From Thiotrichales bacterium (GTDB taxonomy: Bacteria; Pseudomonadota; Gammaproteobacteria; Thiomicrospirales; Thiomicrospiraceae), in NCBI GenBank assembly GCA_022759035.1, contig JAEMQD010000109.1, positions 1 through 64,000 of the forward strand: a stretch of 64,000 nt of DNA. The letters run 5' to 3'. Position numbers and translations under genes: made by a program. Shown here one piece after another: positions 1-10,301 of the stretch (its first letter is position 1; every line of letters starts with the position of its first letter). Below the pieces are notes generated by a model. The model worked only from the letters and a program-made list of their open reading frames with translations, ran no database searches and had not been told where the DNA came from.

Positions 1-101
1 TGAATCTCAGATAAATAATGACGACAATCTCGGCTAAACAACCACCAACCCGATAGCTTTAATTTCTTATCAAAAGCCAAATTCGAACGCAAAACTTGCA
101 T
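1..101 (-). CDS. Partial ORF, N-terminal 33 residues only (LPS-region gene, unidentified)
   Basis: An open frame begins with ATG at 101 on the minus strand and stays open to the window edge. Its start overlaps the last base of the O-antigen ligase stop codon (TAATG), which suggests translational coupling. The visible peptide begins MQVLRSNLAFDKKLKL and contains several Trp, Arg and Lys residues. No family can be recognised from so short a fragment. Being directly downstream of an O-antigen ligase gene and hldD, it may be another lipopolysaccharide gene, for example a glycosyltransferase or kinase, but that is inference from position only. Confidence 0.4.
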   Translation of the reverse strand, partial: MQVLRSNLAFDKKLKLSGWWLFSRDCRHYLSEI

Positions 102-1336
102 TAATGCTCGCATGTTAAACTCCGCACTTGAGGTTGCCAGAACATAGCAAGCATTAACACAAACAAATACGAAAAGGCTTGAACGAGCAAGTAGCTATCC
201 GTAAGCATAATCAACAACGTCAATATAGTAAACGCCCATCTTATATGTGTGTACATATCGTGTTGACGCATCGCTTGCACGATTATCGTTCTCCATAACC
301 AAACAAACACGACAACGCCTAACAAACCAAAGCTCGCCAACTCAAACAAATATTGATTATGCGGTTGACTGTGCCCTCCACCCTCACCAAAAGTGCTCAT
401 ATGTATCGGTGCCTCAGCACCCACTTGACGATTATAATCTTGCGGAAAGTCACCGATACCCGACCCCACAAAAGGGCGTTCCAAGCTCATTACTAACGTA
501 TTTTGCCAATAAATAAAGCGAGCATTAACCGATCCAGTTTTAGTGCTATCATGATGCAACGCCTCATACACAGCCAATGAAGCACGCTCATGAAATAAAC
601 TACTTGTGTTATAAGCTAATACAAAAACAGCAACCAGACCAACCGCTGACATACCTAAACCGCGCCATAATAAATTTCTACTGGCAAAGTATTGCCCGAA
701 CAAAAGCAACAACAACGCAAAGTAAGCAACTTGCCCAATACGGCCTCCAGTAATAAACATATTGATGCTCATCGTGATAATAAACACAATGAATAACCCG
801 CGCTTCCAACCAGAAACCTGTCCAAAAAGCAAAGCATACCCCATTAAATAAGTTGCTAATGCCAAAAAGGGGTTATATTCCCAATGTCCCATAAAGCCCG
901 CGGGGTCAAGCGGATCGATACCAGGGATTTGCAACAAATGAAACCATACAGAATACGAAGCGACTTCTGAAACAGTCATTGCAGCAATAAAAGCGGAGAG
1001 ATAATAAGCCAGATGCTCTTTACGTACGACGGTCAATAATACTGGAAAAAGCAAATAGATAACATGACGAGCAACCATGTGCTCTCCCCATGCAACATCT
1101 TCGGTCCACCATAAAGAAAGCGGATACAAAAGTGCATAAGCCATCATCGGAAATAACAGCGGATGTGCTCGCATTTGTTGCCACTTACGCGCGAAATCGC
1201 CTTCAACTAGCCACAAAATCAAAATCAACAATAACAATAAGTTAGGCGCAGCTGACGAAATCGGCAAGAAAAACACAAAAGCAACCAACAACCACGACTG
1301 CCATATTCCAAGTTTTTCTTGCCATGCAACCGACAT
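101..1336 (-). CDS. O-antigen ligase family membrane protein (WaaL/Wzy_C type)
   Basis: Polytopic inner-membrane protein of about 411 residues with roughly ten to twelve hydrophobic segments. A large periplasmic loop in the C-terminal half carries the family signature: G-x-G-I-G-D-F, then a segment ending HSQPHNQYL. Members join O-antigen or other glycans to lipid A-core, or polymerise glycans. The longest frame starts at 1363 inside hldD. I prefer the ATG at 1336, two bases after the hldD stop codon and preceded by a GGGG-rich ribosome site. Its position after hldD, a core-heptose gene, fits lipopolysaccharide assembly. Whether it is a ligase, a polymerase or a protein O-glycosylase cannot be told from sequence alone. 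Confidence 0.8.
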   Translation of the reverse strand: MSVAWQEKLGIWQSWLLVAFVFFLPISSAAPNLLLLLILILWLVEGDFARKWQQMRAHPLLFPMMAYALLYPLSLWWTEDVAWGEHMVARHVIYLLFPVLLTVVRKEHLAYYLSAFIAAMTVSEVASYSVWFHLLQIPGIDPLDPAGFMGHWEYNPFLALATYLMGYALLFGQVSGWKRGLFIVFIITMSINMFITGGRIGQVAYFALLLLLFGQYFASRNLLWRGLGMSAVGLVAVFVLAYNTSSLFHERASLAVYEALHHDSTKTGSVNARFIYWQNTLVMSLERPFVGSGIGDFPQDYNRQVGAEAPIHMSTFGEGGGHSQPHNQYLFELASFGLLGVVVFVWLWRTIIVQAMRQHDMYTHIRWAFTILTLLIMLTDSYLLVQAFSYLFVLMLAMFWQPQVRSLTCEH

Positions 1337-1338
1337 AG

Positions 1339-2289
1339 TTACAACCCCTGCTCGGTCAGCCATTGCAAATAAGCGCGTGTACCGGTAGCAACATCACTAA
1401 AGGGTCTGTCATAACCCGCCGCACGCAATCCTGACATATCGGCTTGCGTAAAACTTTGATAACGACCTTTAAGGTGTTCTGGGAAATCAACGTAGGTAAT
1501 CTCACCCTTGCCATGATAAGCAATCACCGCTTCCGCTACCTCACGGAACGGCTGGGCTCGCCCTGTGCCCAAGTTAAAAATGCCACTCACGCCCGACTGC
1601 CATGCCCACAAGTTAACCGCAGCCACATCACCAACATAAATAAAATCACGCGACTGACCACCTGCCTCATAGCCATCATAAGCACCGAATAATTTCGGGT
1701 TTTCGCCCTTAAGAATTTGCTGATGCAAATGAAACGCCACGCTCGCCATACTGCCCTTGTGCTGTTCACGCGGGCCATAAACATTAAAATAACGGAAGCC
1801 TACAATGGGTGCTGTTGCTTTAGGCAACACACGACGCACATGCTGATCAAATAAAAACTTTGAATAGCCATAGACATTCAGGGGTTTTTCATTTTCCAGC
1901 CCTTCGCTGAACACAGGGCCATCGCCATATACTGACGCAGAAGAAGCATAAAGGAAGGGAATTTTAAGACGCTGACAAGCAGCCAACAGCTCTTGTGAAT
2001 AAGTATAATTATTGTCCATCATGTACTTACCATTCCACTCGGTCGTTGCCGAGCAGGCGCCCTGATGAAATATTGCTTGTACGCCATCTAATGCATAAGG
2101 ATCATGCAACACGCGCTGTCGGAAAACATCCTTATCTTGGTAATCTGCTATCTGCAAATCGGCTAAATTACGAAACTTAGTGCCATCCGTTAAGTCGTCA
2201 ACAACCAAAATATTCGTAACGCCTTGCGCGTTTAATTGTTGCACGATATTACTGCCAATAAATCCAGCACCACCAGTTACAATAATCAT
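1339..2289 (-). CDS. hldD: ADP-L-glycero-D-manno-heptose 6-epimerase
   Basis: Extended short-chain dehydrogenase of 316 residues, the normal HldD length. The N-terminal Rossmann loop [11 protein letters not shown] binds NADP. The catalytic S-x-Y-x3-K region is seen as SSASVYGDG followed by the YGYSK stretch. HldD converts ADP-D-glycero-D-manno-heptose to the L-glycero form used for the lipopolysaccharide inner core. A purine-rich site (AGGGATAACAAAG) precedes the ATG. The gene ends two bases before the O-antigen ligase start, so the two are probably co-transcribed. Family identity is very secure, and the pair marks an outer-membrane core-oligosaccharide locus. Confidence 0.97.
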   Translation of the reverse strand: MIIVTGGAGFIGSNIVQQLNAQGVTNILVVDDLTDGTKFRNLADLQIADYQDKDVFRQRVLHDPYALDGVQAIFHQGACSATTEWNGKYMMDNNYTYSQELLAACQRLKIPFLYASSASVYGDGPVFSEGLENEKPLNVYGYSKFLFDQHVRRVLPKATAPIVGFRYFNVYGPREQHKGSMASVAFHLHQQILKGENPKLFGAYDGYEAGGQSRDFIYVGDVAAVNLWAWQSGVSGIFNLGTGRAQPFREVAEAVIAYHGKGEITYVDFPEHLKGRYQSFTQADMSGLRAAGYDRPFSDVATGTRAYLQWLTEQGL

Positions 2290-2350
2290 TCTTTGTTATC
2301 CCTATGCATCATCTGCTGCTATTTTAATCGCTTTAGTAAGGTTAATAAAT

Positions 2351-2380
2351 AAAAGGGCGCATGATGCGCCCTTTTATTTT
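2351..2380 (-). terminator. Intrinsic terminator after ssb
   Basis: A near-perfect inverted repeat with AAAAGGGCGCAT in one arm is flanked by A-rich sequence on one side and T-rich sequence on the other, so it could act in both directions. It lies just downstream of the ssb stop codon and upstream of hldD. It would separate the ssb transcript from the LPS genes. Confidence 0.75.
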
Positions 2381-2391
2381 TAATTTGCCGG

Positions 2392-2895
2392 TTAGAACGG
2401 AATATCATCATCCATGTCTGGGCCGAACGCAGGTGGTGCAGAAGCTGCAGCTGGACGGTTAGTTGCCGCAGCAGCGCGCGGTGCACTAGCGCCATAGCCA
2501 GCATCACCACCATAATTATCAGCCATATCCGCATGACCACCACGATTATCATTACGGCCACCCAGCATTTGCATTTGACCATTCACATCTAACACAACTT
2601 CTGTACTATAGCGCTCTTGACCGGACTGATCTTGCCATTTACGGGTTTGCAACTTACCTTCTAAGTAAACTTGACTACCCTTCTTTAAATACTGTCCTGC
2701 AATTTCAGCCAGTTTGCCAAAAATTACCACACGGTGCCATTCTGTACGCTCTTGACGATCACCACTTTGTTTGTCTGTCCATTGTTCCGATGTCGCTACA
2801 TTCAAATTTGCAATTGCATTACCATTAGGGGTATAACGCACTTCAGGATCACGACCAAGGGTACCAACTAAAATAACTTTATTTACACCGCGCAT
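2392..2895 (-). CDS. ssb: Single-stranded DNA-binding protein
   Basis: Protein of 167 residues. It has an N-terminal OB fold ([20 protein letters not shown], then the [12 protein letters not shown] and [15 protein letters not shown] strands), a Gly/Ala/Asn/Pro-rich flexible linker from about residue 112, and the canonical acidic tip [11 protein letters not shown] coats ssDNA as a tetramer in replication, repair and recombination, and the tip docks partner proteins. The start is supported by a GGAGAG site. Gene order uvrA / MFS exporter / ssb is as in Pseudomonas. No LexA-type box was seen upstream. Confidence 0.98.
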   Translation of the reverse strand: MRGVNKVILVGTLGRDPEVRYTPNGNAIANLNVATSEQWTDKQSGDRQERTEWHRVVIFGKLAEIAGQYLKKGSQVYLEGKLQTRKWQDQSGQERYSTEVVLDVNGQMQMLGGRNDNRGGHADMADNYGGDAGYGASAPRAAAATNRPAAASAPPAFGPDMDDDIPF

Positions 2896-3078
2896 ATTTC
2901 ACTCTCCAAAAACAACTTTACGTACTCAATAAAAATAAAACTCATCTATCAGCGGCGCACTTAGTTTGTCTGTGCCACTTACCTAAAGACACAATGAGTT
3001 AAGCAAGTGTACACCAATAGTCTTAAAAAGCGCTAGCACCACCCAGCATTTTATTATTTTCGTCTTATTAAAGCACTG

Positions 3079-4485
3079 CTAAGCGTGCTCACTTGCTGTA
3101 ACCCAATGAATCAGTGCATCTTCTGTTACTTTTGTTTTATCTATTTTAAGATAAGCACGTAACCCCACCGCATCAACCCAAGCCTCTCTCACCCCATCAA
3201 TGGCCATTAATGCCTGTTGCGTTAAGGCCAAATTTTCTATGTGAGCTGGCGTTAAAGGTAAAACAAAGCTAGACACGCTATCGGGGTTAATCATCCCCCA
3301 AGCAATCACTAACCACACAATAGTCAGCAAAACAGCAGCAGAAAAGACAGCATCAAAGCCACCCCAACCAAGCAAGGTGCCGCCGACAACACCACCAACA
3401 AAAGCACCCAAAAATTGACTGGTCGCATACACACCACTCGCAGTCCCTTTAAGATGCGCAGGTGAAAATTTGGCAATTAACGAAGGTAGCGATGCTTCCA
3501 TAACATTAAAGCCAGTAAAGAAAATGACCAGCCCAAGCACCACTACCCACAAGTGCGCGTGACCGACCCACAAAAGCATCTCTGAGAAAGTCAGCAATAA
3601 AATAGACAACAAAAAAATGGGCCGCAGCTTCGCTTTCTTCTCGCCATAAATAATTAGCGGTGTCATTAACGCAAATGAAAGCAACATCACGGGCAGGTAC
3701 ACCTCCCAATGATGCATCGCATCCAGTCCTGCAGATTGCACTAACGCCAACGGCACCACAATAAATAGCGCCGTTAACAGCAAATGCAGCGCAAAAATAC
3801 CAAAATTTAGTCGTAACAACCCCTTGTCTTTTAATACAACACCAAGCGATGACGTATCTGCCTGCACATCTCGGCTTAACGGCTTAATTTTCGGATCAGG
3901 AATCAAGGTATACAGGACAACCAAGCCAATAAGCGCCATTAAAGCGGTTAACCAAAAAATACCTCGAACACCAAATAAAGCATCAAGCGCTGGCCCAAGC
4001 ACCAAAGAAACGGTAAATGAAAATCCAATGCTAATACCCACTAACGACATAGCGCGTAAACGTACCGTTTCACGCGTCAAATCGGCCAAAAGTGCCATTA
4101 ACACAGCGGAAATGGCGCCAGCGCCCTGCAAAGCCCGACCAACGATCATCCACTCTAAAGTTGGCGCCAATGCACATAAAACTGATCCTAACGCAAACAA
4201 AACCAAACCAATGGCAATAAGCGGCTTGCGCCCGAAGCGATCTGACCACATACCAAAAGGCAACTGAAGCATCGCTTGGCTTAACCCATAAATCCCCATG
4301 GTTAACCCAATCATAAATGCACTTGCTTGCGGAAATTCACCCTGAGCAAACAAGGCAAACGTAGGGAGAATCATAAACATACCCAACATGCGACTGGCAT
4401 AAAGCGCCGCCATTAATACAGCTGCACGTTTTTCATCTGGTCGCATTGCTAAATCATCAATAGGTGGTTTCGCTTTTGCCTGCAT
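3079..4485 (-). CDS. MFS transporter, YajR-like, with C-terminal ferredoxin-like domain
   Basis: Twelve-helix major facilitator of about 468 residues. MFS motif A is visible as GMWSDRFGRKP between helices 2 and 3. The last 65 or so residues form a soluble alpha/beta tail (ENLALTQQALMAIDGVREAW onwards) that matches the YAM domain of YajR-type drug/proton antiporters. The substrate is unknown. A GTG at 4497 extends the frame, but the ATG at 4485 has a good GGGGA site seven to eight bases upstream and is preferred. The gene is divergent from uvrA and convergent in context with nothing else. The order MFS-ssb opposite uvrA is conserved in pseudomonads. Confidence 0.88.
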   Translation of the reverse strand: MQAKAKPPIDDLAMRPDEKRAAVLMAALYASRMLGMFMILPTFALFAQGEFPQASAFMIGLTMGIYGLSQAMLQLPFGMWSDRFGRKPLIAIGLVLFALGSVLCALAPTLEWMIVGRALQGAGAISAVLMALLADLTRETVRLRAMSLVGISIGFSFTVSLVLGPALDALFGVRGIFWLTALMALIGLVVLYTLIPDPKIKPLSRDVQADTSSLGVVLKDKGLLRLNFGIFALHLLLTALFIVVPLALVQSAGLDAMHHWEVYLPVMLLSFALMTPLIIYGEKKAKLRPIFLLSILLLTFSEMLLWVGHAHLWVVVLGLVIFFTGFNVMEASLPSLIAKFSPAHLKGTASGVYATSQFLGAFVGGVVGGTLLGWGGFDAVFSAAVLLTIVWLVIAWGMINPDSVSSFVLPLTPAHIENLALTQQALMAIDGVREAWVDAVGLRAYLKIDKTKVTEDALIHWVTASEHA

Positions 4486-4561
4486 AATTGTCCCCACATT
4501 ATCGCCTTAAAGTTATTCTTTTAAGTATAGCAAAGCTATCACCTTTTCACGCATCTTCCGC

Positions 4562-4567
4562 TATACT
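4562..4567 (+). promoter_or_regulatory. Candidate -10 element for uvrA
   Basis: TATACT lies 36 bases before the uvrA start codon. No convincing -35 hexamer was seen at 16-18 bp and no LexA/SOS box (CTG-N10-CAG) was found by eye, so SOS control of this uvrA is not evident. A mirror TATACT on the minus strand at 4524-4529 could serve the MFS gene. Confidence 0.3.
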
Positions 4568-4602
4568 AATTGGTCATTTTTAAATAAAGCGACATCGGCA
4601 CC

Positions 4603-7422
4603 ATGGATAAATTTATTCGCATTCGCGGCGCACGGACACACAACTTAAAAAACATTGACCTCGATATTCCTAAAAATAAACTGGTGGTTATTACTGGCTT
4701 ATCTGGCTCTGGCAAGTCCTCTTTAGCATTTGATACCTTGTATGCAGAAGGACAACGTCGTTATGTTGAAAGTCTCTCTGCCTATGCGCGTCAATTTTTA
4801 TCTATGATGGAAAAACCCGATATAGACAGCATAGACGGGCTGTCTCCAGCCATTGCGATTGAGCAAAAAGCCACTAGCCATAATCCACGTTCAACCGTTG
4901 GTACGGTTACTGAAATTTACGATTATTTCCGTTTGCTCTATGCACGCGTCGGCACACCGCGCTGTCCAACCCATGGCTGCGATCTACACGCCCAAACGGT
5001 GAGTCAAATGGTCGATCACACGCTTGCTTTACCAGAAAATAGCCGTGCCATGATTCTTGCCCCTATCGTGCGCGATAAAAAAGGCGAACACAAAGCGTTA
5101 TTGGGAGAGCTTGCCGCTCAAGGCTACATTCGCGCTCGTATTGACGGCGTCCTCGTGGAGCTTGATCATATTCCCGAATTAGATGGCAAAAAAAAGCACA
5201 GTATCGATGCCGTTATTGACCGATTCAAGGTGCGTGAAGACTTAAAACAACGACTCGCAGAGTCTTTTGAAACAGCGCTCAAGCTTGCCGATGGCTTAGC
5301 CAGCGTTGAACCGCTCAGCCAAGATGATGGCGATTTTAAGTTGCTCTTTTCTAGTAAGTTCGCTTGTCCACATTGTGGCTACTCGATTGCCGAACTGGAA
5401 CCGCGTATGTTTTCATTCAACAGCCCCCATGGCGCTTGCAGTAGTTGCGATGGATTAGGTAGTGTAGAGCGCTTTGATATGGAGCGAATCATTGCCCATC
5501 CAGAACTCCCCGTTGGCAATGGCGCGATTCACGGCTGGGACAAACGCAATGCTTATACCAAATCACTCTTACTTGCATTGGCCGAGCACTATGCTTTCGA
5601 TTTAGAAACCCCATGGCACGAATTACCAGAAAATATTCAAAAGAAACTATTGCACGGCAGCGGTAATGATCGCATTGCGCTACCAGGCGGACGTTACTCC
5701 GATGCACCACGCCCATGGGAGGGCATTATCCCTTGGTTTGAGCGTCGCTACCGTGACAGTGATGTCGAAGCAGTACGTAGCGAATTAGCTCAGCTACGTG
5801 TCATACAAGCCTGCACAAGTTGCGAAGGAACGCGATTAACTACCAGCGCACGTTATGTTTTCATCGCTGACAAATCGCTTCCTGAATTAACCTGCATGTC
5901 GCTAACCACGCTGCATCAATGGATCAACAGCTTATCCTTAACAGGCAATAAAGCACAAATTGCCGATAAAATTTTAAAAGAAATCGGCAATCGCCTTGGC
6001 TTCCTGATCCAAGTCGGCTTATCTTACTTAACCTTAGAACGTAGTGCCGAAACCTTATCTGGTGGTGAAGCACAACGCATCCGATTAGCCAGTCAAATTG
6101 GTTCGGGATTAACAGGGGTCATGTATGTGTTAGATGAACCCTCTATCGGACTACACCAACGGGACAATGATCGATTATTACAATCATTACGCCGTTTACG
6201 TGACCTAGGAAATAGCGTTATTGTTGTTGAACATGATGAAGACGCGATTCGCCAAGCAGACTATCTGATTGATATAGGCCCAGGTGCAGGTGTACATGGT
6301 GGACAAATCATCGCCCAAGGCACGCCCGAACAAGTCGCTCAATCGCCTGCTTCGCTAACAGGACAATACCTACTGGGCACTAGGCGAATCTCAACACCTA
6401 AAAAACGCACACCAAACGACAAAAAACTGGTGTTAACTGGTGCCAGTGCACATAACTTAAAAAACGTTACCCTAACCATTCCTGCGGGTTTATTTACGTG
6501 CATCACTGGTGTTTCTGGTTCTGGCAAATCTACCTTGATTAACGATACGCTTTATCGAATCGCCGCCAATACCCTCAATGGTGCAAGCTTACACCCAGAA
6601 GCTTATAACAGCATTAGCGGCCTAGAACATTTCGACAAAGTTATTAATATCGATCAAAGCCCGATAGGACGAACCCCACGCTCTAACCCTGCTACTTACA
6701 CGGGGCTGTTCACAACCATCCGCGAACTACTAGCAGGTGTACCTGAAGCGCGTACTCGTGGTTACACCCCTGGGCGATTCAGCTTTAACGTTGCGGGCGG
6801 GCGCTGTGAAGCCTGCCAAGGTGACGGCGTCATTAAAGTAGAAATGCATTTCTTGCCCGATATTTATGTGCCCTGCGACCTATGTCATGGCAGTCGTTAT
6901 AATCGCGAAACGCTCGATATCCAATATAAGGGCAAAACAATTGCCGATATTTTAGATATGACAATTGAAGATGCTTTAGTGTTCTTCGACGCCGTACCCA
7001 GCTTAAAACGTAAACTCAGCACCCTAATGGATGTTGGCTTGTCCTATATTAAACTCGGACAAAGTGCAACCACCCTTTCTGGTGGTGAAGCGCAACGTAT
7101 TAAGCTCGCTAAAGAGCTATCTAAACGAGACACAGGCAATACCTTGTATATTTTGGATGAACCCACTACTGGATTACACTTCCACGATATTGAACTGCTA
7201 CTTACTGTGCTGCACCGCTTACGCGATCATGGCAATACCATTGTCGTCATCGAGCATAATTTAGATGTGATTAAAACAGCTGACTGGCTCGTTGATTTAG
7301 GCCCAGAAGGTGGTAGCGGCGGCGGTCAAATTATTGCAGAAGGCACTCCAGAAACGATTGCTGCCTGTGCGCATAGCTGGACAGGGAAGTACCTAAAACC
7401 ATTATTAGCAAATAAGGAATAA
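4603..7422 (+). CDS. uvrA: Excinuclease ABC subunit A
   Basis: A 939-residue UvrA with two ABC ATPase modules: Walker [10 protein letters not shown] near residue 31 and [10 protein letters not shown] near residue 640, and two LSGGEAQRI signatures. Zinc-finger cysteines are visible as CPHCGYS...CSSCDGLG and as CEACQGDG...CDLCHGSR. UvrA dimers recognise bulky DNA lesions and load UvrB for nucleotide excision repair. Length and all catalytic motifs are normal. The downstream HopJ-family gene starts two bases after the stop codon, so the two are probably co-transcribed. Confidence 0.99.
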   Translation: MDKFIRIRGARTHNLKNIDLDIPKNKLVVITGLSGSGKSSLAFDTLYAEGQRRYVESLSAYARQFLSMMEKPDIDSIDGLSPAIAIEQKATSHNPRSTVGTVTEIYDYFRLLYARVGTPRCPTHGCDLHAQTVSQMVDHTLALPENSRAMILAPIVRDKKGEHKALLGELAAQGYIRARIDGVLVELDHIPELDGKKKHSIDAVIDRFKVREDLKQRLAESFETALKLADGLASVEPLSQDDGDFKLLFSSKFACPHCGYSIAELEPRMFSFNSPHGACSSCDGLGSVERFDMERIIAHPELPVGNGAIHGWDKRNAYTKSLLLALAEHYAFDLETPWHELPENIQKKLLHGSGNDRIALPGGRYSDAPRPWEGIIPWFERRYRDSDVEAVRSELAQLRVIQACTSCEGTRLTTSARYVFIADKSLPELTCMSLTTLHQWINSLSLTGNKAQIADKILKEIGNRLGFLIQVGLSYLTLERSAETLSGGEAQRIRLASQIGSGLTGVMYVLDEPSIGLHQRDNDRLLQSLRRLRDLGNSVIVVEHDEDAIRQADYLIDIGPGAGVHGGQIIAQGTPEQVAQSPASLTGQYLLGTRRISTPKKRTPNDKKLVLTGASAHNLKNVTLTIPAGLFTCITGVSGSGKSTLINDTLYRIAANTLNGASLHPEAYNSISGLEHFDKVINIDQSPIGRTPRSNPATYTGLFTTIRELLAGVPEARTRGYTPGRFSFNVAGGRCEACQGDGVIKVEMHFLPDIYVPCDLCHGSRYNRETLDIQYKGKTIADILDMTIEDALVFFDAVPSLKRKLSTLMDVGLSYIKLGQSATTLSGGEAQRIKLAKELSKRDTGNTLYILDEPTTGLHFHDIELLLTVLHRLRDHGNTIVVIEHNLDVIKTADWLVDLGPEGGSGGGQIIAEGTPETIAACAHSWTGKYLKPLLANKE

Positions 7423-7424
7423 CC

Positions 7425-7778
7425 ATGTCACCCGAAATGTTTACGCTAGCATTAGCGTCTAATCAGTCGATTGACTTTGAAGATACAATTGCCGTCATTA
7501 ACGCGCATTTTACTTATAGCCCTACCCAGTTTAAGAATGGACTATCGCATACCGCCGTCATTAATGAAGCAGGTAAAAACGAAGGCTCTTGTAAAATTTT
7601 TTATTTCGCTAAATTAATGCAACTCGACGAAATCAGCACATTAAAATGTTTTGGGCGCTTCTATCAAGATGTACTTAACACACCCAATGGTACAGACCAC
7701 ATGAATATTCGCAATTTTATGAAAGACGGCTGGAAAGGCATCGCTTTCGCAGGACAAGCACTCACCCCTAACAGCTAA
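7425..7778 (+). CDS. HopJ-family protein (type III effector HopJ-like)
   Basis: Small soluble protein of 117 residues. The FTYSPTQFKNGL motif near residue 30, the GSCKIFYFAKL motif near residue 52 and the ending GWKGIAFAG are typical of the HopJ family (PF08888). The family was named from a Pseudomonas syringae effector but occurs widely in non-pathogens, and no type III secretion genes are seen here, so an effector role is unlikely. It directly follows uvrA with a 2 bp gap, and expression is probably coupled to it. Biochemical function is unknown. Confidence 0.8.
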   Translation: MSPEMFTLALASNQSIDFEDTIAVINAHFTYSPTQFKNGLSHTAVINEAGKNEGSCKIFYFAKLMQLDEISTLKCFGRFYQDVLNTPNGTDHMNIRNFMKDGWKGIAFAGQALTPNS

Positions 7779-7786
7779 AACCAATT

Positions 7787-7816
7787 GATGTGTTGAACAA
7801 CAATGTTCAACACATC
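7787..7816. terminator. Inverted repeat between convergent genes, likely terminator
   Basis: A perfect 12 bp stem (GATGTGTTGAAC with its complement) and a six-base loop lie between the HopJ-family stop and the ccoI stop. The flanks are only weakly T-rich, so efficiency is uncertain, but the position between two converging genes fits a bidirectional terminator. Confidence 0.6.
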
Positions 7817-7847
7817 CGACAAAACCGCAAACGGCTTAATACCCTCA

Positions 7848-10289
7848 TTACAACTTTTGTAATTTACGTTTAATCCGTGCCGCATTACCAATCACCAGCA
7901 AAGAAGACAACGGCATACCAATTGCTGCCATTAAAGGCGTCAATTTCGCTGCCACCGCGAGCGGCACCATAATCATGTTATACAGCAAACTCATCGCAAT
8001 ATTTTGACGAATTGTCCGCAAGGTAACACGAGACAAATCAATCGCAATTAATACCGATGCCAAACGATTATTTAAGAGCACAACTTGTGCACTATCGACC
8101 GACACCTCGGTGCCCGAACCCAAGGCGATACCGACATCCGCTCGTACCAGCGCAGGCGCATCATTAATACCATCGCCAACAAAAACAACGACACGACCAT
8201 CGCCCTGCAAGGCGCGTACAGCAGCTTCTTTGTCTGCTGGCAGAATTTCAGCTTGAACATCCATCCCACCCAACTGTCGCGCAAACACTTGTGCTACTGC
8301 CAAGCGATCACCTGTAATCATACCAACAGTAATACCACGTTCTTTCAATGCCTGCACAACAACAAGCGCATCCTCGCGTAAAACATCAGAAACGGCAATG
8401 GTTGCGACTAAAACCTTATCACAAAGGATGCACACGCTTGTTGCACCAACAGCAGCTTGTTCCGCCAACCACAAACTAACCGCTTCAGGCAAAGCAACGC
8501 CTAATTCCTCTACCCAACCAATACTGCCCGCTTGCCAAAGCGCACCATCTATCTCCGCTTGTACACCGCGACCAGACAAATCCAAAAATCCCGATACCTG
8601 CACCTCGCTTGTCTGTTTTTCTTTAGCATAGTGCATCAGCGCTTTTGCTAAGGCATGCGACGAGCGCCCTTCTAACCCAGCAATACAAGACCACAGCTTA
8701 GGCTCTGCAATATCAACCCAAGTATGATGCGCCACTACCGACATCTCGCCTTTAGTCAGCGTACCCGTTTTATCGAATAGCACATGGGTTGTATTCGATA
8801 ACTGCTCCAACACAGCACCATGTTTAATTAAGACACCTAAACGCGCCCCAACACCAGAAGCAACAGCGATTGCCATAGGCGTTGCCAAACCAAACGCGCA
8901 AGGACAAGTCACAATTAAGACCGCCGTAGCAGCCATAACTGCAGTATCCAAGCCCGCGGTAATTGACCAATAAATTAACGCAAACGTTGCGAGGGACAAA
9001 GTAATCGAAACAAACCAAGGAATAACCGCATCTGCGGTACGCGCGATGGGCGCTTTGGTTGCTTGCGCCTCCTCAACTAAGCTAATGATGCGCCCCAACG
9101 CCGAATTAGCCAGAATATGCTGCACTTGAATCAACAATGCACCATCCTGATTATGTGTTCCAGCTGAAACACTATCTCCAACCCGCTTATGTATTGGCAA
9201 AGATTCGCCAGTCAACATCGACTCATCAATATGCCCCTCTCCCTCAACAACCACACCATCAACAGCAACGCGCTCACCTGGATGCACCCACACCAAATCA
9301 CCCGCTTTTAATAAACGAACGGGCACCAGTTTTTCTTGGCCATCATCAAAACGTTGACGCACAATTTTAGGTTGCAAAGCCATCAATCGATGGGTTGCAT
9401 CTACCGCTTTACTCTTAGAAATCGACTCCAAATAACGACCTAACAAAAGGAAAAACATGAAATCAACCAGCGTATCAAAATACACCGAACCACCATATTC
9501 TGGAAAAAGCGTTGAAAACAGCGAGTAAAAATAGGTCGTTAAAATGCCCAGCGAGATCGAAACATCCATTCCAAGTCTCCGCCCTTTAAGGGCTTGCCAA
9601 GCACCAATAAAAAAAGGCTGACCAGAATAAGCGATCGTGGGTGTTGCCAATGCTAATGCAACCCAATGAAAAAACTGTTTATATTCAGAGTCGTCGGCAC
9701 CAAAGTACAACGAAATAGAAATCCACATAATGTTCATCATCGCAAATGAAGCAAATGCGAACCGATATAATAAACCGCGGTTATAATCATCTAGCGCTTT
9801 TTGACTAAGCTGAGCATCATATGGCTGACTGGGATAACCTAGTTCGGCTAAAACGTGCAAAATGCTCGACAGCAGCACTTCGCGATTATCCCAACGCAAG
9901 CGAATACGCCGCGTTGTAAAGTTAACATGGGCAGATCGCACGCCTTGTATTTTGGCTAAACGATGTTCGATCAGCCAAACACAAGCCGCACAATGAATAC
10001 CTTCGGCCATTAACACAATTTCTCTGACTGGCTGGCTAACATCAACAAACTGCCCCTGCACTTCATCAAAGTCATACATGGCCAAATCTTTAGGCGCGAT
10101 GGGAACAGGTTGCCATTGTGTATCTTTTTGCGCATTATCGTAAAACGCGCTCAAGCCAGCGTCATAAATGGCTTCACACGCCCCAGCACAACCATTACAA
10201 CAAAACTCGCGCTGCTCGTTAGCAATCTCTCGCACCACACGATTATTTTGTGTAACTATCTGACCACAATGGTAACAACTATCCGACAT
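7848..10289 (-). CDS. ccoI: Copper-transporting P-type ATPase for cbb3 oxidase assembly
   Basis: P1B-ATPase of 813 residues. The order is an N-terminal Cys-rich segment (CYHCG, then CCNGCAGACEAIYDAGL) typical of CcoI/FixI, a heavy-metal domain with the C-x-x-C in IHCAACVW, the transmembrane CPC motif (TCPCAFGLATP), the phosphorylation site DKTGTLT and the hinge GDGINDAPAL. It delivers copper needed for the haem-copper centre of CcoN. The nucleotide-binding HP motif reads SHALAKAL near residue 543, with Ala in place of the usual Pro. It is the last gene of the ccoG-H-I group. It starts 12 bases after ccoH. Confidence 0.95.
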   Translation of the reverse strand: MSDSCYHCGQIVTQNNRVVREIANEQREFCCNGCAGACEAIYDAGLSAFYDNAQKDTQWQPVPIAPKDLAMYDFDEVQGQFVDVSQPVREIVLMAEGIHCAACVWLIEHRLAKIQGVRSAHVNFTTRRIRLRWDNREVLLSSILHVLAELGYPSQPYDAQLSQKALDDYNRGLLYRFAFASFAMMNIMWISISLYFGADDSEYKQFFHWVALALATPTIAYSGQPFFIGAWQALKGRRLGMDVSISLGILTTYFYSLFSTLFPEYGGSVYFDTLVDFMFFLLLGRYLESISKSKAVDATHRLMALQPKIVRQRFDDGQEKLVPVRLLKAGDLVWVHPGERVAVDGVVVEGEGHIDESMLTGESLPIHKRVGDSVSAGTHNQDGALLIQVQHILANSALGRIISLVEEAQATKAPIARTADAVIPWFVSITLSLATFALIYWSITAGLDTAVMAATAVLIVTCPCAFGLATPMAIAVASGVGARLGVLIKHGAVLEQLSNTTHVLFDKTGTLTKGEMSVVAHHTWVDIAEPKLWSCIAGLEGRSSHALAKALMHYAKEKQTSEVQVSGFLDLSGRGVQAEIDGALWQAGSIGWVEELGVALPEAVSLWLAEQAAVGATSVCILCDKVLVATIAVSDVLREDALVVVQALKERGITVGMITGDRLAVAQVFARQLGGMDVQAEILPADKEAAVRALQGDGRVVVFVGDGINDAPALVRADVGIALGSGTEVSVDSAQVVLLNNRLASVLIAIDLSRVTLRTIRQNIAMSLLYNMIMVPLAVAAKLTPLMAAIGMPLSSLLVIGNAARIKRKLQKL

Positions 10290-10301
10290 ACAACTATCCC
10301 A

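Noticed and set aside
247..516. Plus-strand ORF opposite the O-antigen ligase gene
   Set aside because: Lies wholly within a well-supported gene on the other strand, has no recognisable domain and no ribosome site. The same applies to the many other antisense or out-of-frame ORFs in the window.
4056..4080. parS-like sequence (GTTTCACG core) inside the MFS gene
   Set aside because: Only one half resembles parS; the second half does not complete the palindrome, and it lies far from parB. No full parS was found by eye anywhere in the window.
4498..4602. SOS (LexA) box upstream of uvrA
   Set aside because: No CTG-N10-CAG type palindrome could be found in the divergent gap, nor upstream of ssb.
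7425..7778. Evidence for a type III secretion or virulence island
   Set aside because: The HopJ name is historical; flanking genes are all housekeeping and no secretion genes, composition change or mobile element is present.
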